Source: Candidatus Parachristensenella avicola
GTDB taxonomy: Bacteria > Bacillota > Clostridia > Christensenellales > UMGS416
Assembly (NCBI GenBank): GCA_904420205.1
Contig: CAJFUN010000026.1
Location: 1 to 50,892 of the forward strand
Direction of reading: 5' to 3'
DNA length: 50,892 nucleotides
The translations under genes were made by a program, and so were the position numbers. Positions 1 through 8,632 of this stretch are shown here, piece after piece (position 1 is the first letter of the stretch; every line of letters begins with the position of its first letter). The notes under the pieces are model-generated. The model did not search any database, was not told the DNA's origin, and was given only the letters and a program-made list of their open reading frames with translations.

Positions 1-56
1 ACCAACGTGACGTGACGCGTGGCTAGTATCATAGGGCTTTGCCCGTCGATGAAAAA

Positions 57-75
57 CCCCCGGCTTCGCCGGGGG
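57..75. terminator. GC-rich hairpin, probable terminator
   Basis: An 8-bp perfect stem (CCCCCGGC / GCCGGGGG) closes a 3-nt loop. It is preceded by an A-run and followed by an AT-rich stretch, so it could end transcription from either side. It probably belongs to a gene left of the window. The first 50 bases and the interval up to 219 show no gene that I recognise. Confidence 0.65.
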
Positions 76-219
76 ATATTTATTTATCTATTTTCCTGAA
101 AAAGTTTTTTTGTAAAAATATCAAATCCGTCAAATTCTTTCCTCCCTTTTTACGTCATATGAGTACATGCAACGGCTGCTGTGGGATAGCCGGTTGCTGA
201 TTCAAAGCGGAGGTATGGA

Positions 220-1407
220 ATGAACGGGAGAAGGTGGAAAATTGCAGCTATGGCATTTGTAATGGCTGCGGTTATGGCGGGTTGCACCGATAAAGGGACA
301 GCTGTGTATGTCCAGTCGGTGGAGAAGTTGACCGAGATGAATACCCTATCGGCTAACGACCGGTTCCCCGGCGTGGTGGAGGCCGAGAGTGTGATCGAAA
401 TCAAGAAAGATGAAGATAAAACGGTAGCGGAGCTGCTGGTTAAGGCGGGAGATGCAGTTGAGGAAGGACAGGAACTATTCCGGTATGATACGGATCAGTT
501 AAAGCTTAAGCTTGATAAGGAAAAGCTGGAATTAGAGCAGCTGGAAGCCAAGATTGAAAACAATCAGGCCCAGATTGCAGAGCTGGAGAAAGAACGGAAA
601 AAAGCCCCGGAGGGGGAAAAGCTGCAATATACGGTGGAGATCCAGTCGCTGCAGGTGGATCTCAAAGAGGCGGAGCTGAACAAGAGCGCCAAGGCCGAGG
701 AAATTAAAGCCTCAGAGGATATCCTTGCCCATGCAGCCGTAGTTTCGCCGGCCGCCGGCCGCGTTCAGGCTGTCAATGAGAGCGGGACGGACAGCTATGG
801 TAACCCAGCGCCGTATATTACGATCCAGCAGACGGGTACCTATCAGGTGAAAGGCACCTTAGGCGAGCTACAGCGGGGCGGGCTTCAGGAAGGAAGCCGT
901 ATGCGGATATACGCGCGAACCGCGGATGAACAAATGTGGCAGGGTACGGTGACCCGGATCGACTATGAAAGCCCCACCGGCAATGACAACACCATGGCAA
1001 TGCGCGGCTTTATCACCGAGGATACCACGACGACCGCCAGCAAATATCCTTTCTATGTGGAGCTGGATAGCACCGACGGCTTGATCTTGGGCCAGCATGT
1101 ATATCTCACGCTGGACACCGGCGAAGCGGACCCTGCGGCGCTGCGGCTTGGTGCAGCGTTTCTATGCATGGAAGAGTCAGGAGAAACCTATGTATGGGCT
1201 GACCGCAATGGCCGCCTGGAAAAGAGGGCGATCGTCGTGGGCGAGTATGATCCGGTCACCGATACCTATCCCGTTGTCGACGGGCTGACGGCGCAAGACT
1301 ATATTGCCTTCCCGGATGAAGCGCTGTGCCGCACGGGTGCCGCCACTACCCGGGAGGAACCGGCGAACCCCACAAAGGCTCCAGCCCCAGAAAGCGTGGT
1401 GGAATAA
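220..1407 (+). CDS. HlyD/MacA-type efflux adaptor lipoprotein
   Basis: Membrane-fusion (adaptor) subunit of a MacAB-like ABC exporter, expected on the outer face of the cytoplasmic membrane. Residues 1-22 form a signal peptide with lipobox VMAGC, so the protein should be lipid-anchored. Residues 45-80 and about 180-240 resemble the two halves of the biotinyl-lipoyl-like domain. They flank a charged coiled coil (about 88-170), followed by beta-barrel and membrane-proximal regions. The start is set by CGGAGG at 208-213, about 7 nt before the ATG. The stop codon overlaps the ATG of the ATPase gene (TAATG), so the genes are co-translated. This is the first of two adaptors in the operon. The substrate cannot be told from sequence. 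Confidence 0.85.
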   Translation: MNGRRWKIAAMAFVMAAVMAGCTDKGTAVYVQSVEKLTEMNTLSANDRFPGVVEAESVIEIKKDEDKTVAELLVKAGDAVEEGQELFRYDTDQLKLKLDKEKLELEQLEAKIENNQAQIAELEKERKKAPEGEKLQYTVEIQSLQVDLKEAELNKSAKAEEIKASEDILAHAAVVSPAAGRVQAVNESGTDSYGNPAPYITIQQTGTYQVKGTLGELQRGGLQEGSRMRIYARTADEQMWQGTVTRIDYESPTGNDNTMAMRGFITEDTTTTASKYPFYVELDSTDGLILGQHVYLTLDTGEADPAALRLGAAFLCMEESGETYVWADRNGRLEKRAIVVGEYDPVTDTYPVVDGLTAQDYIAFPDEALCRTGAATTREEPANPTKAPAPESVVE

Positions 1408-2099
1408 TGGCGATCCTGGAGCTTAAACGCGTATGCAAGGACTACTATCAAGGTAAAGATGCAGTCCACGTGCTGAAAAATATAGACTTAACGGTGGAAA
1501 AGGGGGAATACCTGGCCATTATGGGGCCGTCCGGTTCAGGCAAAACCACGCTGATGAACATCATAGGGTGCCTGGATCTACCTACCTCCGGCCAATATTT
1601 GTTGGATCAGCGTGATTTGAGGGATATCTCCGACGACGCCTTGGCAGACATTCGTAACCAATATATTGGCTTTGTATTTCAGAATTTTTATCTACTGCCC
1701 AAGATGAGTGCGCTGGATAACGTAGCACTGCCGCTGCTGTATGCCGGCGTGCCGCTCAAAGAGCGGCGGGATCGAGCGGCTGAGGCGCTGAGGTCCGTAC
1801 AGTTAGAGGACAGGATGGACTTTATGCCGAACCAGCTTTCGGGCGGCCAAAGCCAGCGTGTGGCGATTGCCCGGGCGATTGTGGCCCATCCGGCGCTGCT
1901 GCTGGCCGACGAGCCGACCGGCGCGCTGGATACCCGTTCGGGCCAGCAGATTATGGAGATTTTCCAGCAGCTTAGCGGATTGGGGATGACCATTATCATG
2001 ATTACGCATGAGCCGGCCATCGCCGCATGTGCCGGTAAGGTCTACCATATTCTTGACGGCGAGCTGATTACGGAAGGAGGCAAATCCCATGAAGCGTAA
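1407..2099 (+). CDS. ABC transporter ATP-binding protein, MacB/LolD-like
   Basis: Cytoplasmic ATPase of a MacB-type efflux or lipoprotein-transport-like system. It has 230 residues, the normal size for the family. Walker [10 protein letters not shown] lies near residues 40-48, the Q-loop at VFQNF, signature LSGGQ near 144, Walker B LLLADEP near 164-170, and the H-loop in ITHEP. A start at 1326 is possible, but the 27 extra residues are out of character and lie inside the upstream gene. The ATG at 1407 overlaps the upstream stop codon and begins the typical MAILEL motif. The 3' end overlaps the next adaptor gene by 11 nt, showing tight operon coupling. Confidence 0.92.
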   Translation: MAILELKRVCKDYYQGKDAVHVLKNIDLTVEKGEYLAIMGPSGSGKTTLMNIIGCLDLPTSGQYLLDQRDLRDISDDALADIRNQYIGFVFQNFYLLPKMSALDNVALPLLYAGVPLKERRDRAAEALRSVQLEDRMDFMPNQLSGGQSQRVAIARAIVAHPALLLADEPTGALDTRSGQQIMEIFQQLSGLGMTIIMITHEPAIAACAGKVYHILDGELITEGGKSHEA

Positions 2100-3879
2100 A
2101 GGTAGGAGCGCCTTTTATCTATCCGGCGCGGTGCTGGCAGCGCTGGCACTGTGCGCCGGCATCGGGTATTATGCCAGCCGTGGGAGGGCCGAACCGGTCA
2201 AGGTGTATTCTTTCGCCGATATTGGGATGACCGAATACTGGGGCGATAACAGGGAAAGCGAAGGGATTGTGACCGCTGACCGGGTTCAAACCGTCTACTT
2301 ATCGGACACGCAGCGTGTAAAGCAGGTCATGGTGCAGCAGGGCGACAAGGTGAAAAAAGGCGATGTACTGGTAACCTTTGATACCACGCTTTCCGAACTG
2401 GAATTAGAGCGTAAGCGCTTGGACGTGGAGAAGCAGAAGCTGAAGATAGAGGAGGCGCAAGAGCGATTGAAGGAGATCAACCGGATGGTTCCAATGGCGA
2501 TCCCTGCGCCTCAGCCGAATGTTGATGTGCCTAGCAGCGATGCTGGCGTGCCCCTAACGGGAAAATTCCAGATTGTCAGCCCGGATAGCTATGACGGCAG
2601 CAGCCCGTCTCAGCCGATTATCTGCTGGATCGGATCGAATACCTTGGTGGATAACGCGCTTTTTCAAAGCCTGCATGAGACCGCCCAGCGCCTGCAGGCG
2701 ATGAAACCGGCCGCTCCGGCTTCCGGAGGGAATCCCGATCAGACATCATTTACGGCCATCAGCGAATCGCCGGAGCCGACGGCTACGCCTACACCTGCGC
2801 TGTCTCAACCGGAAACAACGGTTGCGGAGCCTACCGCTACGCCCGATACGGAGCCCACGCAGCCGGAGGCTACGCCTACGCCTGTACCGCCGGAAACGAC
2901 GCCGGAAGGCCCAACACCGACGCCCGCACCGGTGGATGTCCGGGAATTTTATGTAATCTTCAAGGTAACCAGCCAGGATACTTCCAAGGGCGCAACCCAG
3001 ACCTGGCAAGGGCTATGGATTACAGCACAGGATGGCGATTATGCCTTTCGCCTTTTCGATGCGTCAACCGTTGCCGACCCGTCTATGGAGGAGCCGTCTG
3101 TGCCGGATATAGATTGGGGTGGTTCGATGAACAGCGGATACACGGCCAAGCAGATTCAGCAGATGCGGGTGGAGAAGGAAAAGGAGATCCGTGAGCTGGA
3201 GTTCGCGCTCAAGATGGCGGAGGCCGATTATAAGATTATGCAGACCGAAGTGGAAGACGGCAAGGTCGTGGCTCGGTTTGACGGCACTGTCGTATCCCTG
3301 CTGCCTGAGACGGAGGCGAAGGCTCAGACGCAGCCGCTGGTTAAAATATCGGGCGGCGGCGGGTTTTATATTCAGGGTGCGGTCAGCGAGCTGGATCGCG
3401 ATAGCGTGCGGCCGGGGCAAACCGTGACGGTCAATGACTGGAATACGGGCGCGACGCTGACGGCTACCGTGGATTCGGTGGGTGATTACCCGGTGAGCGG
3501 CAACGGCGGATATATGGGGATGGGCAATCCGAACGCTTCCTACTATCCGTTCATGGTATTTATCGACGGTAGCGAAAACCTGATGGAAGGCCGCTATGTG
3601 GGAATTAGCTACGCGGCGGAGGCTGGGCAAAGCGGTATCTATCTTCAGAACGCTTTCCTGCGCACCGAACAGGGACGCAGCTACGTCTTTGTGGAGGGCG
3701 AAGACAAAAAACTAGAGAAACGATATGTTACGACGGGTAAACGGCTGTGGGGGGAGAGCACCGAGATCCTGTCCGGCCTGTCGCCGACGGACCGCCTGGC
3801 CTTTCCCTATGGTAAAAATGTCATTGAAGGTGCACCTACGGTAGAGGGCAACATAGCCGATCTATACAGCGCATATTAA
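2089..3879 (+). CDS. Second MacA/HlyD-like adaptor with Pro/Thr-rich insertion
   Basis: A 596-residue adaptor anchored by one N-terminal transmembrane helix (about 8-28). Residues 60-100 are the first lipoyl half-motif and 102-132 the first arm of an alpha-hairpin. The second arm is at about 350-390, followed by the second lipoyl half and barrel domains. The arms are separated by about 215 residues that a normal MacA lacks. This insertion holds a low-complexity stretch of repeated TPTP/PEPT units (about 225-285) and a small globular-looking segment. The Pro/Thr part may be a cell-wall-spanning linker (inference). The start follows a GGAGG-type site inside the ATPase gene. Two adaptors in one operon may form a mixed complex or serve different partners. 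Confidence 0.82.
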   Translation: MKRKGRSAFYLSGAVLAALALCAGIGYYASRGRAEPVKVYSFADIGMTEYWGDNRESEGIVTADRVQTVYLSDTQRVKQVMVQQGDKVKKGDVLVTFDTTLSELELERKRLDVEKQKLKIEEAQERLKEINRMVPMAIPAPQPNVDVPSSDAGVPLTGKFQIVSPDSYDGSSPSQPIICWIGSNTLVDNALFQSLHETAQRLQAMKPAAPASGGNPDQTSFTAISESPEPTATPTPALSQPETTVAEPTATPDTEPTQPEATPTPVPPETTPEGPTPTPAPVDVREFYVIFKVTSQDTSKGATQTWQGLWITAQDGDYAFRLFDASTVADPSMEEPSVPDIDWGGSMNSGYTAKQIQQMRVEKEKEIRELEFALKMAEADYKIMQTEVEDGKVVARFDGTVVSLLPETEAKAQTQPLVKISGGGGFYIQGAVSELDRDSVRPGQTVTVNDWNTGATLTATVDSVGDYPVSGNGGYMGMGNPNASYYPFMVFIDGSENLMEGRYVGISYAAEAGQSGIYLQNAFLRTEQGRSYVFVEGEDKKLEKRYVTTGKRLWGESTEILSGLSPTDRLAFPYGKNVIEGAPTVEGNIADLYSAY

Positions 3880-3889
3880 GGAGGCAGCG

Positions 3890-5143
3890 ATGAAAGAAAA
3901 TATCCGTCTGGCCTTTCAAGGCATATGGGGACATAAGCTGCGCTCCCTGTTGACCATGCTGGGCATCATTATTGGCATTGCGGCGATTATTACGATCGTA
4001 TCCACCATTAAGGGCACCAATGAGCAAATCAAAAAGAACCTGATCGGAGCTGGTAACAATGTCGTGACCATCCAGCTTAATCGAGACGGTACGCCATATG
4101 AGATGGGCTACCAGCCTCTGCCTGAGGGCGTGCGGCTTATCACCGAGCAAACTCGGACGGACATCGAACAGATTGCCGGAGCGCAGCAGGCTTCCCTCTT
4201 TACCAAGCGAACGAGCACTGACCAGGCTTATTATCAGAATACCGCCTTTACCGGCTCAGTCTATGGCATTGATCGCAACTATCTAAACGTCTATGGATAT
4301 CAGATTCAATCCGGTCGCGGGTTTACCGAAAAAGACTATACCGAATACCGCAAGGTAGCGCTGATCGATGACAAAACGGCTGGCGCGCTATTTGGCGGTG
4401 TCGACCCCCTGGGGAAGTGCATCGAGTTGCAGGGGGACGTCTATATCGTCGTGGGTGTCATTGCGCTATCCAAGGACTTTACGCCCACCATTAACAGCAT
4501 GCAGGATTACACCCTCTATGCGGATCGTTCGGCCGGTTCTCTATTCCTGCCTTCGGCCGTATGGCCCACGGCCTTTCTCTTTGACGAGCCCCAGAGTGTA
4601 GCCATCAAGGTGACCAGCACCGATGTCATGGCCTCGGCAGGGAAGGCGGCCGCCGAGCTTTTAACCCAGAGGCAGATCGTAGGCACAGAAAGCGCTTATG
4701 ATTACCGCAGCCAGGATATGTTGGAACAGGCGGAGCAGTTGCAGCGCATGAGCCAGTCTACCAATACCCAATTGGTATGGATCGCAAGCATCTCCCTTCT
4801 GGTAGGCGGCATCGGTGTAATGAATATCATGCTCGTATCGGTCACGGAACGCACCAGCGAAATTGGACTGAAAAAAGCGATTGGCGCAAAAAAGAGGCGG
4901 ATTCGCCTACAATTCCTGACAGAGGCCGCCGTATTAACCAGCTTGGGCGGCGTAGCGGGCGTCATAAGCGGCGTCGGCTTAGCCGAACTGATATCCAACA
5001 TGATGGACATCCCGGTAGCCATCAGCATCCCGGCTATCTTGATTGCCGTGGTGTTTTCCATGCTGATTGGGATTATTTTCGGTTTGCTGCCGGCAGCCAA
5101 GGCGGCGAATTTGAATCCTATTGAAGCGCTGCGCCGCGAATAG
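3890..5143 (+). CDS. MacB-like ABC transporter permease (FtsX domain)
   Basis: Membrane subunit of the exporter encoded by the three preceding genes. It has 417 residues. One transmembrane helix near residues 18-40 is followed by a large extracytoplasmic MacB_PCD domain (about 45-285). Three more helices complete the FtsX domain, with the family motif SLLVGGIGVMNIMLVSV and a C-terminal PAxxAANLNPIEALR box. This is the four-helix MacB topology. It starts 10 nt after the second adaptor behind GGAGGC. A strong hairpin terminator follows at 5164-5214, closing the operon. In Gram-positive bacteria such pumps export peptides, antibiotics or lipids. Nothing here fixes the cargo. Confidence 0.92.
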   Translation: MKENIRLAFQGIWGHKLRSLLTMLGIIIGIAAIITIVSTIKGTNEQIKKNLIGAGNNVVTIQLNRDGTPYEMGYQPLPEGVRLITEQTRTDIEQIAGAQQASLFTKRTSTDQAYYQNTAFTGSVYGIDRNYLNVYGYQIQSGRGFTEKDYTEYRKVALIDDKTAGALFGGVDPLGKCIELQGDVYIVVGVIALSKDFTPTINSMQDYTLYADRSAGSLFLPSAVWPTAFLFDEPQSVAIKVTSTDVMASAGKAAAELLTQRQIVGTESAYDYRSQDMLEQAEQLQRMSQSTNTQLVWIASISLLVGGIGVMNIMLVSVTERTSEIGLKKAIGAKKRRIRLQFLTEAAVLTSLGGVAGVISGVGLAELISNMMDIPVAISIPAILIAVVFSMLIGIIFGLLPAAKAANLNPIEALRRE

Positions 5144-5163
5144 AATCGCGAAAACTCAAACAG

Positions 5164-5214
5164 AAAAAAAGGGGTTTGCCATCCTGCGCGTTGCAGGCGG
5201 CAGACCTCTTTTTT
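5164..5214 (+). terminator. Terminator of the MacAB-like operon
   Basis: An A-rich left arm (5165-5180) pairs with GGCAGACCTCTTTTTT at 5199-5214, using a few G-U pairs. An inner CCTGC/GCAGG stem is nested inside. The arm ends in six T residues. The rest of the interval to 5391 shows no convincing gene. Confidence 0.75.
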
Positions 5215-5391
5215 GATGCCGGAAAGGCGGGAAAACACAGCTAAACAGGGGCTGGGAACAAGACGACCCAAGGCGTCCCAGGCGATTTGGCACTGCTTCC
5301 CAAGCTGCGAGCGATGAAATCGCATATAAGCGAATCCGTCCGGCTACTATACCGATCATTCTTTTGATTATAGTTTCTTTTGGTGACTACG

Positions 5392-5430
5392 GCACATTAT
5401 TGTGCGTGCTTTGCATCTCAATATGATGCA
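5392..5430. promoter_or_regulatory. Two inverted repeats upstream of the PNPOx gene
   Basis: GCACA-TTAT-TGTGC at 5392-5405 and TGCATC-N7-GATGCA at 5412-5430 lie just upstream of the ribosome-binding site (5447-5454). They look like operator half-sites or small hairpins controlling the ADP-ribosylation cluster. No regulator is assigned. Confidence 0.35.
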
Positions 5431-5462
5431 GCTAAAATAAGCATATAGGAGGTGCATTTAAA

Positions 5463-6866
5463 TTGACGGCAACAGAAGCGCTGCGCTTTTTGCAGGAAGA
5501 TATTCATACAACGGTTGTCGCTACGTTGGACGAAGATGGCCTTCCTGTGACCTGCGCCATCGATATGATGGATGCCGATGAAAACGGATTGTATTTTCTT
5601 ACGGCTAAAGGGAAGAATTTCTATCGCCGGCTGAAAAAGACAAGATATATCGCGCTGACCGGCACGCGGGGTAAGGATACAATGTCCTGTATAGCGGTAT
5701 CGGTGCGCGGAAGCGTCCGGGAGCTAGGAGAAGGGCCGCTGCCGCGACTGCTGAAAAAGAACCCTTATATGTGGAAAATTTACCCGGACGCAGAGTCCCA
5801 AAAGGCATTGACCGTATTTCAACTTTATGCGGGAAGCGGCGAGTGGTTTGACTTGTCCCAGAAGCCGATAGAACGGTTTCCCTTTTCATTTGGGGAGGAT
5901 AAGGCCAATCGGGAAGTATACTTGATTACGGACGCCTGCATTGGCTGTCGAATCTGCGAAAAGGCATGCCCACAAAGTTGCGTTGATTTTGCTTCCATAC
6001 CGGCCGTAATTCGGCAGGAACATTGCCTGCATTGCGGCCGGTATGGAGATTTGCCCGAAGAAAGCGATTGTTCGGGAGGTGGAAAAATGACCCAGGCGGA
6101 CAGAAGGCTCTATCTAATCGAAAAAATGCTGGAAGAGCAACCGAACTTTTTGAAAATGAAAATTCCAGAGGATGAGGCGAACCAAAAATACCTGCTTCGT
6201 TGCCTCTTCAATATTCGGGCGCCCCAGCCTGCCAAACAGGAATTTCTGTCGGTACAGGATGCTTATTTGCAGGAAGAGACGAAACGCAAAGGAATCACCG
6301 AGCTAGATGATCTGCACCCGGTGCAGGAAGGAATTTATCTTTGGCAAGGAGACATCACGACTTTGCGTTGCGATGCCATCGTCAACGCGGCGAACAGCCA
6401 AATGCTGGGTTGCTTCATGCCCTGTCACGAGTGCATCGACAATGCTATCCACACCTATGCCGGGGTACAACTTCGACTGGCCTGTGCAGCGTTCATGCGG
6501 CGCCAAGGCCATGAAGAGGAGACTGGACAGGCAAAAATTACCCCTGCCTTTAACCTGCCGTGCTGCTATGTTTTGCATACCGTTGGGCCGATCGTAGATA
6601 TACGGCCCACAAAAAAGGATCGGGAGAGGCTGGCCTCCTGCTATCGCTCCTGCCTGGAGCTGGCTGAGCAGAATCGGATAAAAAGCATCGCGTTCTGCTG
6701 CATTTCCACTGGAGAGTTTCGCTTTCCCCATGAGGAAGCCGCGGAAATCGCGATAAAAACCGTAAAAGAGCACCAGGCAAGCGTGCGCAGCAAAATGGAG
6801 GTGATATTCAATGTTTTCAAAGAGATCGATCTCAACATATACCGAAAACTATTCAGCGCAGATTGA
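5463..6866 (+). CDS. PNPOx-like flavoprotein / ferredoxin / Zn-macrodomain fusion (frameshift-derived)
   Basis: One continuous frame of 467 codons, starting with TTG behind AGGAGGTG. Residues 1-140 are a pyridoxamine-5'-phosphate-oxidase-like FMN-binding domain. Residues 155-190 hold a ferredoxin motif whose first 4Fe-4S set (CIGCRICEKACP) is complete. Residues 209-467 are a zinc-type macrodomain. The second Fe-S motif reads HCLHCGR and then breaks off. In the +2 frame, without any gap, it continues MEICPKKAIVREVEK and stops at TGA 6088-6090, which overlaps an ATG (6087) preceded by GGGAGGT. Two separate overlapping genes were therefore most likely fused by loss of 2 nt near 6050 (expected CGG-TGT-ATG, seen CGG-TATG). 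The event could be real or a sequencing error. The macrodomain can still be made from its own start. Confidence 0.8.
   Translation: MTATEALRFLQEDIHTTVVATLDEDGLPVTCAIDMMDADENGLYFLTAKGKNFYRRLKKTRYIALTGTRGKDTMSCIAVSVRGSVRELGEGPLPRLLKKNPYMWKIYPDAESQKALTVFQLYAGSGEWFDLSQKPIERFPFSFGEDKANREVYLITDACIGCRICEKACPQSCVDFASIPAVIRQEHCLHCGRYGDLPEESDCSGGGKMTQADRRLYLIEKMLEEQPNFLKMKIPEDEANQKYLLRCLFNIRAPQPAKQEFLSVQDAYLQEETKRKGITELDDLHPVQEGIYLWQGDITTLRCDAIVNAANSQMLGCFMPCHECIDNAIHTYAGVQLRLACAAFMRRQGHEEETGQAKITPAFNLPCCYVLHTVGPIVDIRPTKKDRERLASCYRSCLELAEQNRIKSIAFCCISTGEFRFPHEEAAEIAIKTVKEHQASVRSKMEVIFNVFKEIDLNIYRKLFSAD
6087..6866 (+). CDS. Zn-dependent macrodomain ADP-ribosyl hydrolase (independent start)
   Basis: Predicted protein-ADP-ribose hydrolase of 259 residues, the usual length for the zinc-containing macrodomains found next to SirTM sirtuins. 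An N-terminal helical region precedes the macro fold at about residue 80 (IYLWQGDITTLRCDAIVNAAN). The zinc and active-site loop GCFMPCHECIDNAIH supplies the Cys/His ligands typical of this subclass. The later ISTGEFRFP segment is the phosphate-binding loop. The ATG at 6087 has its own Shine-Dalgarno sequence (6074-6080) and an ATGA overlap with the ancestral stop codon of the upstream gene. This is therefore probably the natural start even though the frame is now open upstream. The 3' end overlaps the SirTM gene by 56 nt. Confidence 0.7.
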   Translation: MTQADRRLYLIEKMLEEQPNFLKMKIPEDEANQKYLLRCLFNIRAPQPAKQEFLSVQDAYLQEETKRKGITELDDLHPVQEGIYLWQGDITTLRCDAIVNAANSQMLGCFMPCHECIDNAIHTYAGVQLRLACAAFMRRQGHEEETGQAKITPAFNLPCCYVLHTVGPIVDIRPTKKDRERLASCYRSCLELAEQNRIKSIAFCCISTGEFRFPHEEAAEIAIKTVKEHQASVRSKMEVIFNVFKEIDLNIYRKLFSAD

Positions 6867-7680
6867 AAAATTGCAAAAGGAAATGGAGACCGCCGATGCG
6901 ATCGTAATCGGCGCAGGAGCGGGGATGTCAACCTCTGCGGGGTTTGCTTACGATGGAGAGCGATTTGAACAGAACTTTGCGGATTTTAAAAGGAAATATG
7001 GGATACAGGATATGTATTCCGGCGGATTCTATCCCTATGATACCTTGGAGGAATACTGGGCTTGGTGGAGCCGGCAGATTATGGTCAACCGGTATGAAGC
7101 GGGCGTAGGCCAGCCTTATCATGACCTGCTGAAACTTGTGAAGGGCAAGGATTATTTTGTCCTTACCACCAATGTGGACCACCAGTTTCAATTGGCCGGA
7201 TTTGACAAAAAGCGGCTGTTCTACACGCAAGGAGACTATGGCCTATGGCAATGCTCCAAGCCCTGCCATCAGAAAACCTATGACAATGAGGAAATTGTTC
7301 GGCAAATGGTAGCTGAGCAAAAGGATATGAAGATTCCCACGGAGCTCATTCCCCGCTGTCCGGTCTGCGGCGCGCCGATGACGATGAACCTGCGATGCGA
7401 CATGGCTTTTGTTCAGGACGAAGGCTGGTATGCGGCTTCCAATCGTTACGCTGATTTTATCCGGCGCCACCAAGGACTGCACATCCTGTTTTTCGAGCTG
7501 GGCGTGGGAGGCAACACCCCAGTCATCATCAAGTATCCCTTTTGGCAGATGACGGCGGAGAATCCAAAGGCAGTCTATGGCTGTATCAATTATGGGGAGG
7601 CATATGCGCCAAAGGAGCTCCAAAAGCGCGCGATCTGTATCAATGGGGATATCGGAGAGGTAATCTGCACGCTTTGCTAA
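6811..7680 (+). CDS. SirTM-class (class M) sirtuin, protein ADP-ribosyltransferase
   Basis: A 289-residue Sir2-fold enzyme. Motifs: GAGAGMSTSAGF at about 34-45 (NAD-binding loop), TTNVDHQF at 119-126, then a zinc module with CSKPC and CPVCGAPM. The normal catalytic His region of deacetylating sirtuins is not conserved in the same form. Known SirTM enzymes transfer ADP-ribose to protein, typically lipoylated GcvH-L, and a partner macrodomain removes it. The start ATG at 6811 lies inside the macrodomain gene behind GGAGGTG (6797-6803), implying translational coupling. The usual partners GcvH-L and LplA2 are not in the window. The stop codon overlaps the end of the convergent lysR gene by 4 nt. 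Confidence 0.88.
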   Translation: MFSKRSISTYTENYSAQIEKLQKEMETADAIVIGAGAGMSTSAGFAYDGERFEQNFADFKRKYGIQDMYSGGFYPYDTLEEYWAWWSRQIMVNRYEAGVGQPYHDLLKLVKGKDYFVLTTNVDHQFQLAGFDKKRLFYTQGDYGLWQCSKPCHQKTYDNEEIVRQMVAEQKDMKIPTELIPRCPVCGAPMTMNLRCDMAFVQDEGWYAASNRYADFIRRHQGLHILFFELGVGGNTPVIIKYPFWQMTAENPKAVYGCINYGEAYAPKELQKRAICINGDIGEVICTLC

Positions 7681-8498
7681 CGGCGGGGCCAGCCGCCTGG
7701 TTTGCAAGCAATATAAAATGTGACATTTGCCTCGGCATCTGTGATGGAAATCGCTACCCGCCCATAATCCGCCGCCCAGCGATCCACATCATAGTAATCT
7801 GTGATAAAGCAGGGCAATGAAGAGGATCTGACCAGCTCTTGAAAGGCGAATTCCTCCGCCTGCATCAGAAATTTGGACGCGGGCATTTTCTGCCGGCAGA
7901 GCAAATCCCAAAATCCCAATTCCGTGCGCAGCAGAAAATTGAAGCCATTGATCTCCGCAAAGCGCACTTCGTCGCGTCCTGCCAGCGCATGCTCCGGCGG
8001 GACGCAGATATACAGGTGCTCTTCCATAAATTTCTCTGTCTTTCCCTCTCCGCTGGGGATGGGGAAGGGCAGGATCGCCATATCACAGTCATCGTTTTCC
8101 CAGGCAGCCAATACTTCTTCATTCTGGCAGATACTGGAGGACACCGTGGCACCGGGGCAGCTTCCGCTCAGCTTTTTCAGCAGCTCCCACAGCGGCGCTG
8201 GCGCACAGGATTTGACCACGATGGTGTTTCGCCTTGCGTCAAGCATCCTGACACGATTTACCGTGTCCTCCGCTTCCTGCAGGAGCTTTCTGCCCAGCTC
8301 CACGGCGGCCTGCCCGTTCTCGTTCAGCTCAATCCTGTTTTTGCCGCGGATAAACAGAGGAACTCCAAAGCCCTCCTCCAGACTCTGCATGGCGCGGGTC
8401 ACCGACGGGGTAGAGATGTGAAATGCCTCCGCTACCCGAGACAGCGTCCCCAGGTCAGCAAAGGATATCAGCTGTTCTAATTCATACAAGTCCAGCAT
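7677..8498 (-). CDS. LysR-family transcriptional regulator
   Basis: A 273-residue LysR-type regulator. The N-terminal winged helix-turn-helix (residues 1-60, ELEQLISFADLGTLSRVAEAF then TPSVTRAMQSLEE) is followed by a periplasmic-binding-protein-like effector domain (about 90-270). It is divergent from the aldo/keto reductase gene with 134 nt between the starts. This is the classical arrangement in which the LysR protein controls itself and its neighbour. The effector is unknown. The C-terminal coding end overlaps the convergent SirTM gene by 4 nt, an unusually tight junction. Confidence 0.88.
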   Translation of the reverse strand: MLDLYELEQLISFADLGTLSRVAEAFHISTPSVTRAMQSLEEGFGVPLFIRGKNRIELNENGQAAVELGRKLLQEAEDTVNRVRMLDARRNTIVVKSCAPAPLWELLKKLSGSCPGATVSSSICQNEEVLAAWENDDCDMAILPFPIPSGEGKTEKFMEEHLYICVPPEHALAGRDEVRFAEINGFNFLLRTELGFWDLLCRQKMPASKFLMQAEEFAFQELVRSSSLPCFITDYYDVDRWAADYGRVAISITDAEANVTFYIACKPGGWPRR

Positions 8499-8632
8499 CT
8501 TCTAATCTCCGATAATATATTTCTTTTTTTGAAAAGCAGATTGCGATACTGATAGTGTACTTCCAAACAGAAATGCTGTAAAGTAGGAGCTGTAAATCAG
8601 ATCTGCATTTCACAGAATTGGAGGTAAATCAT

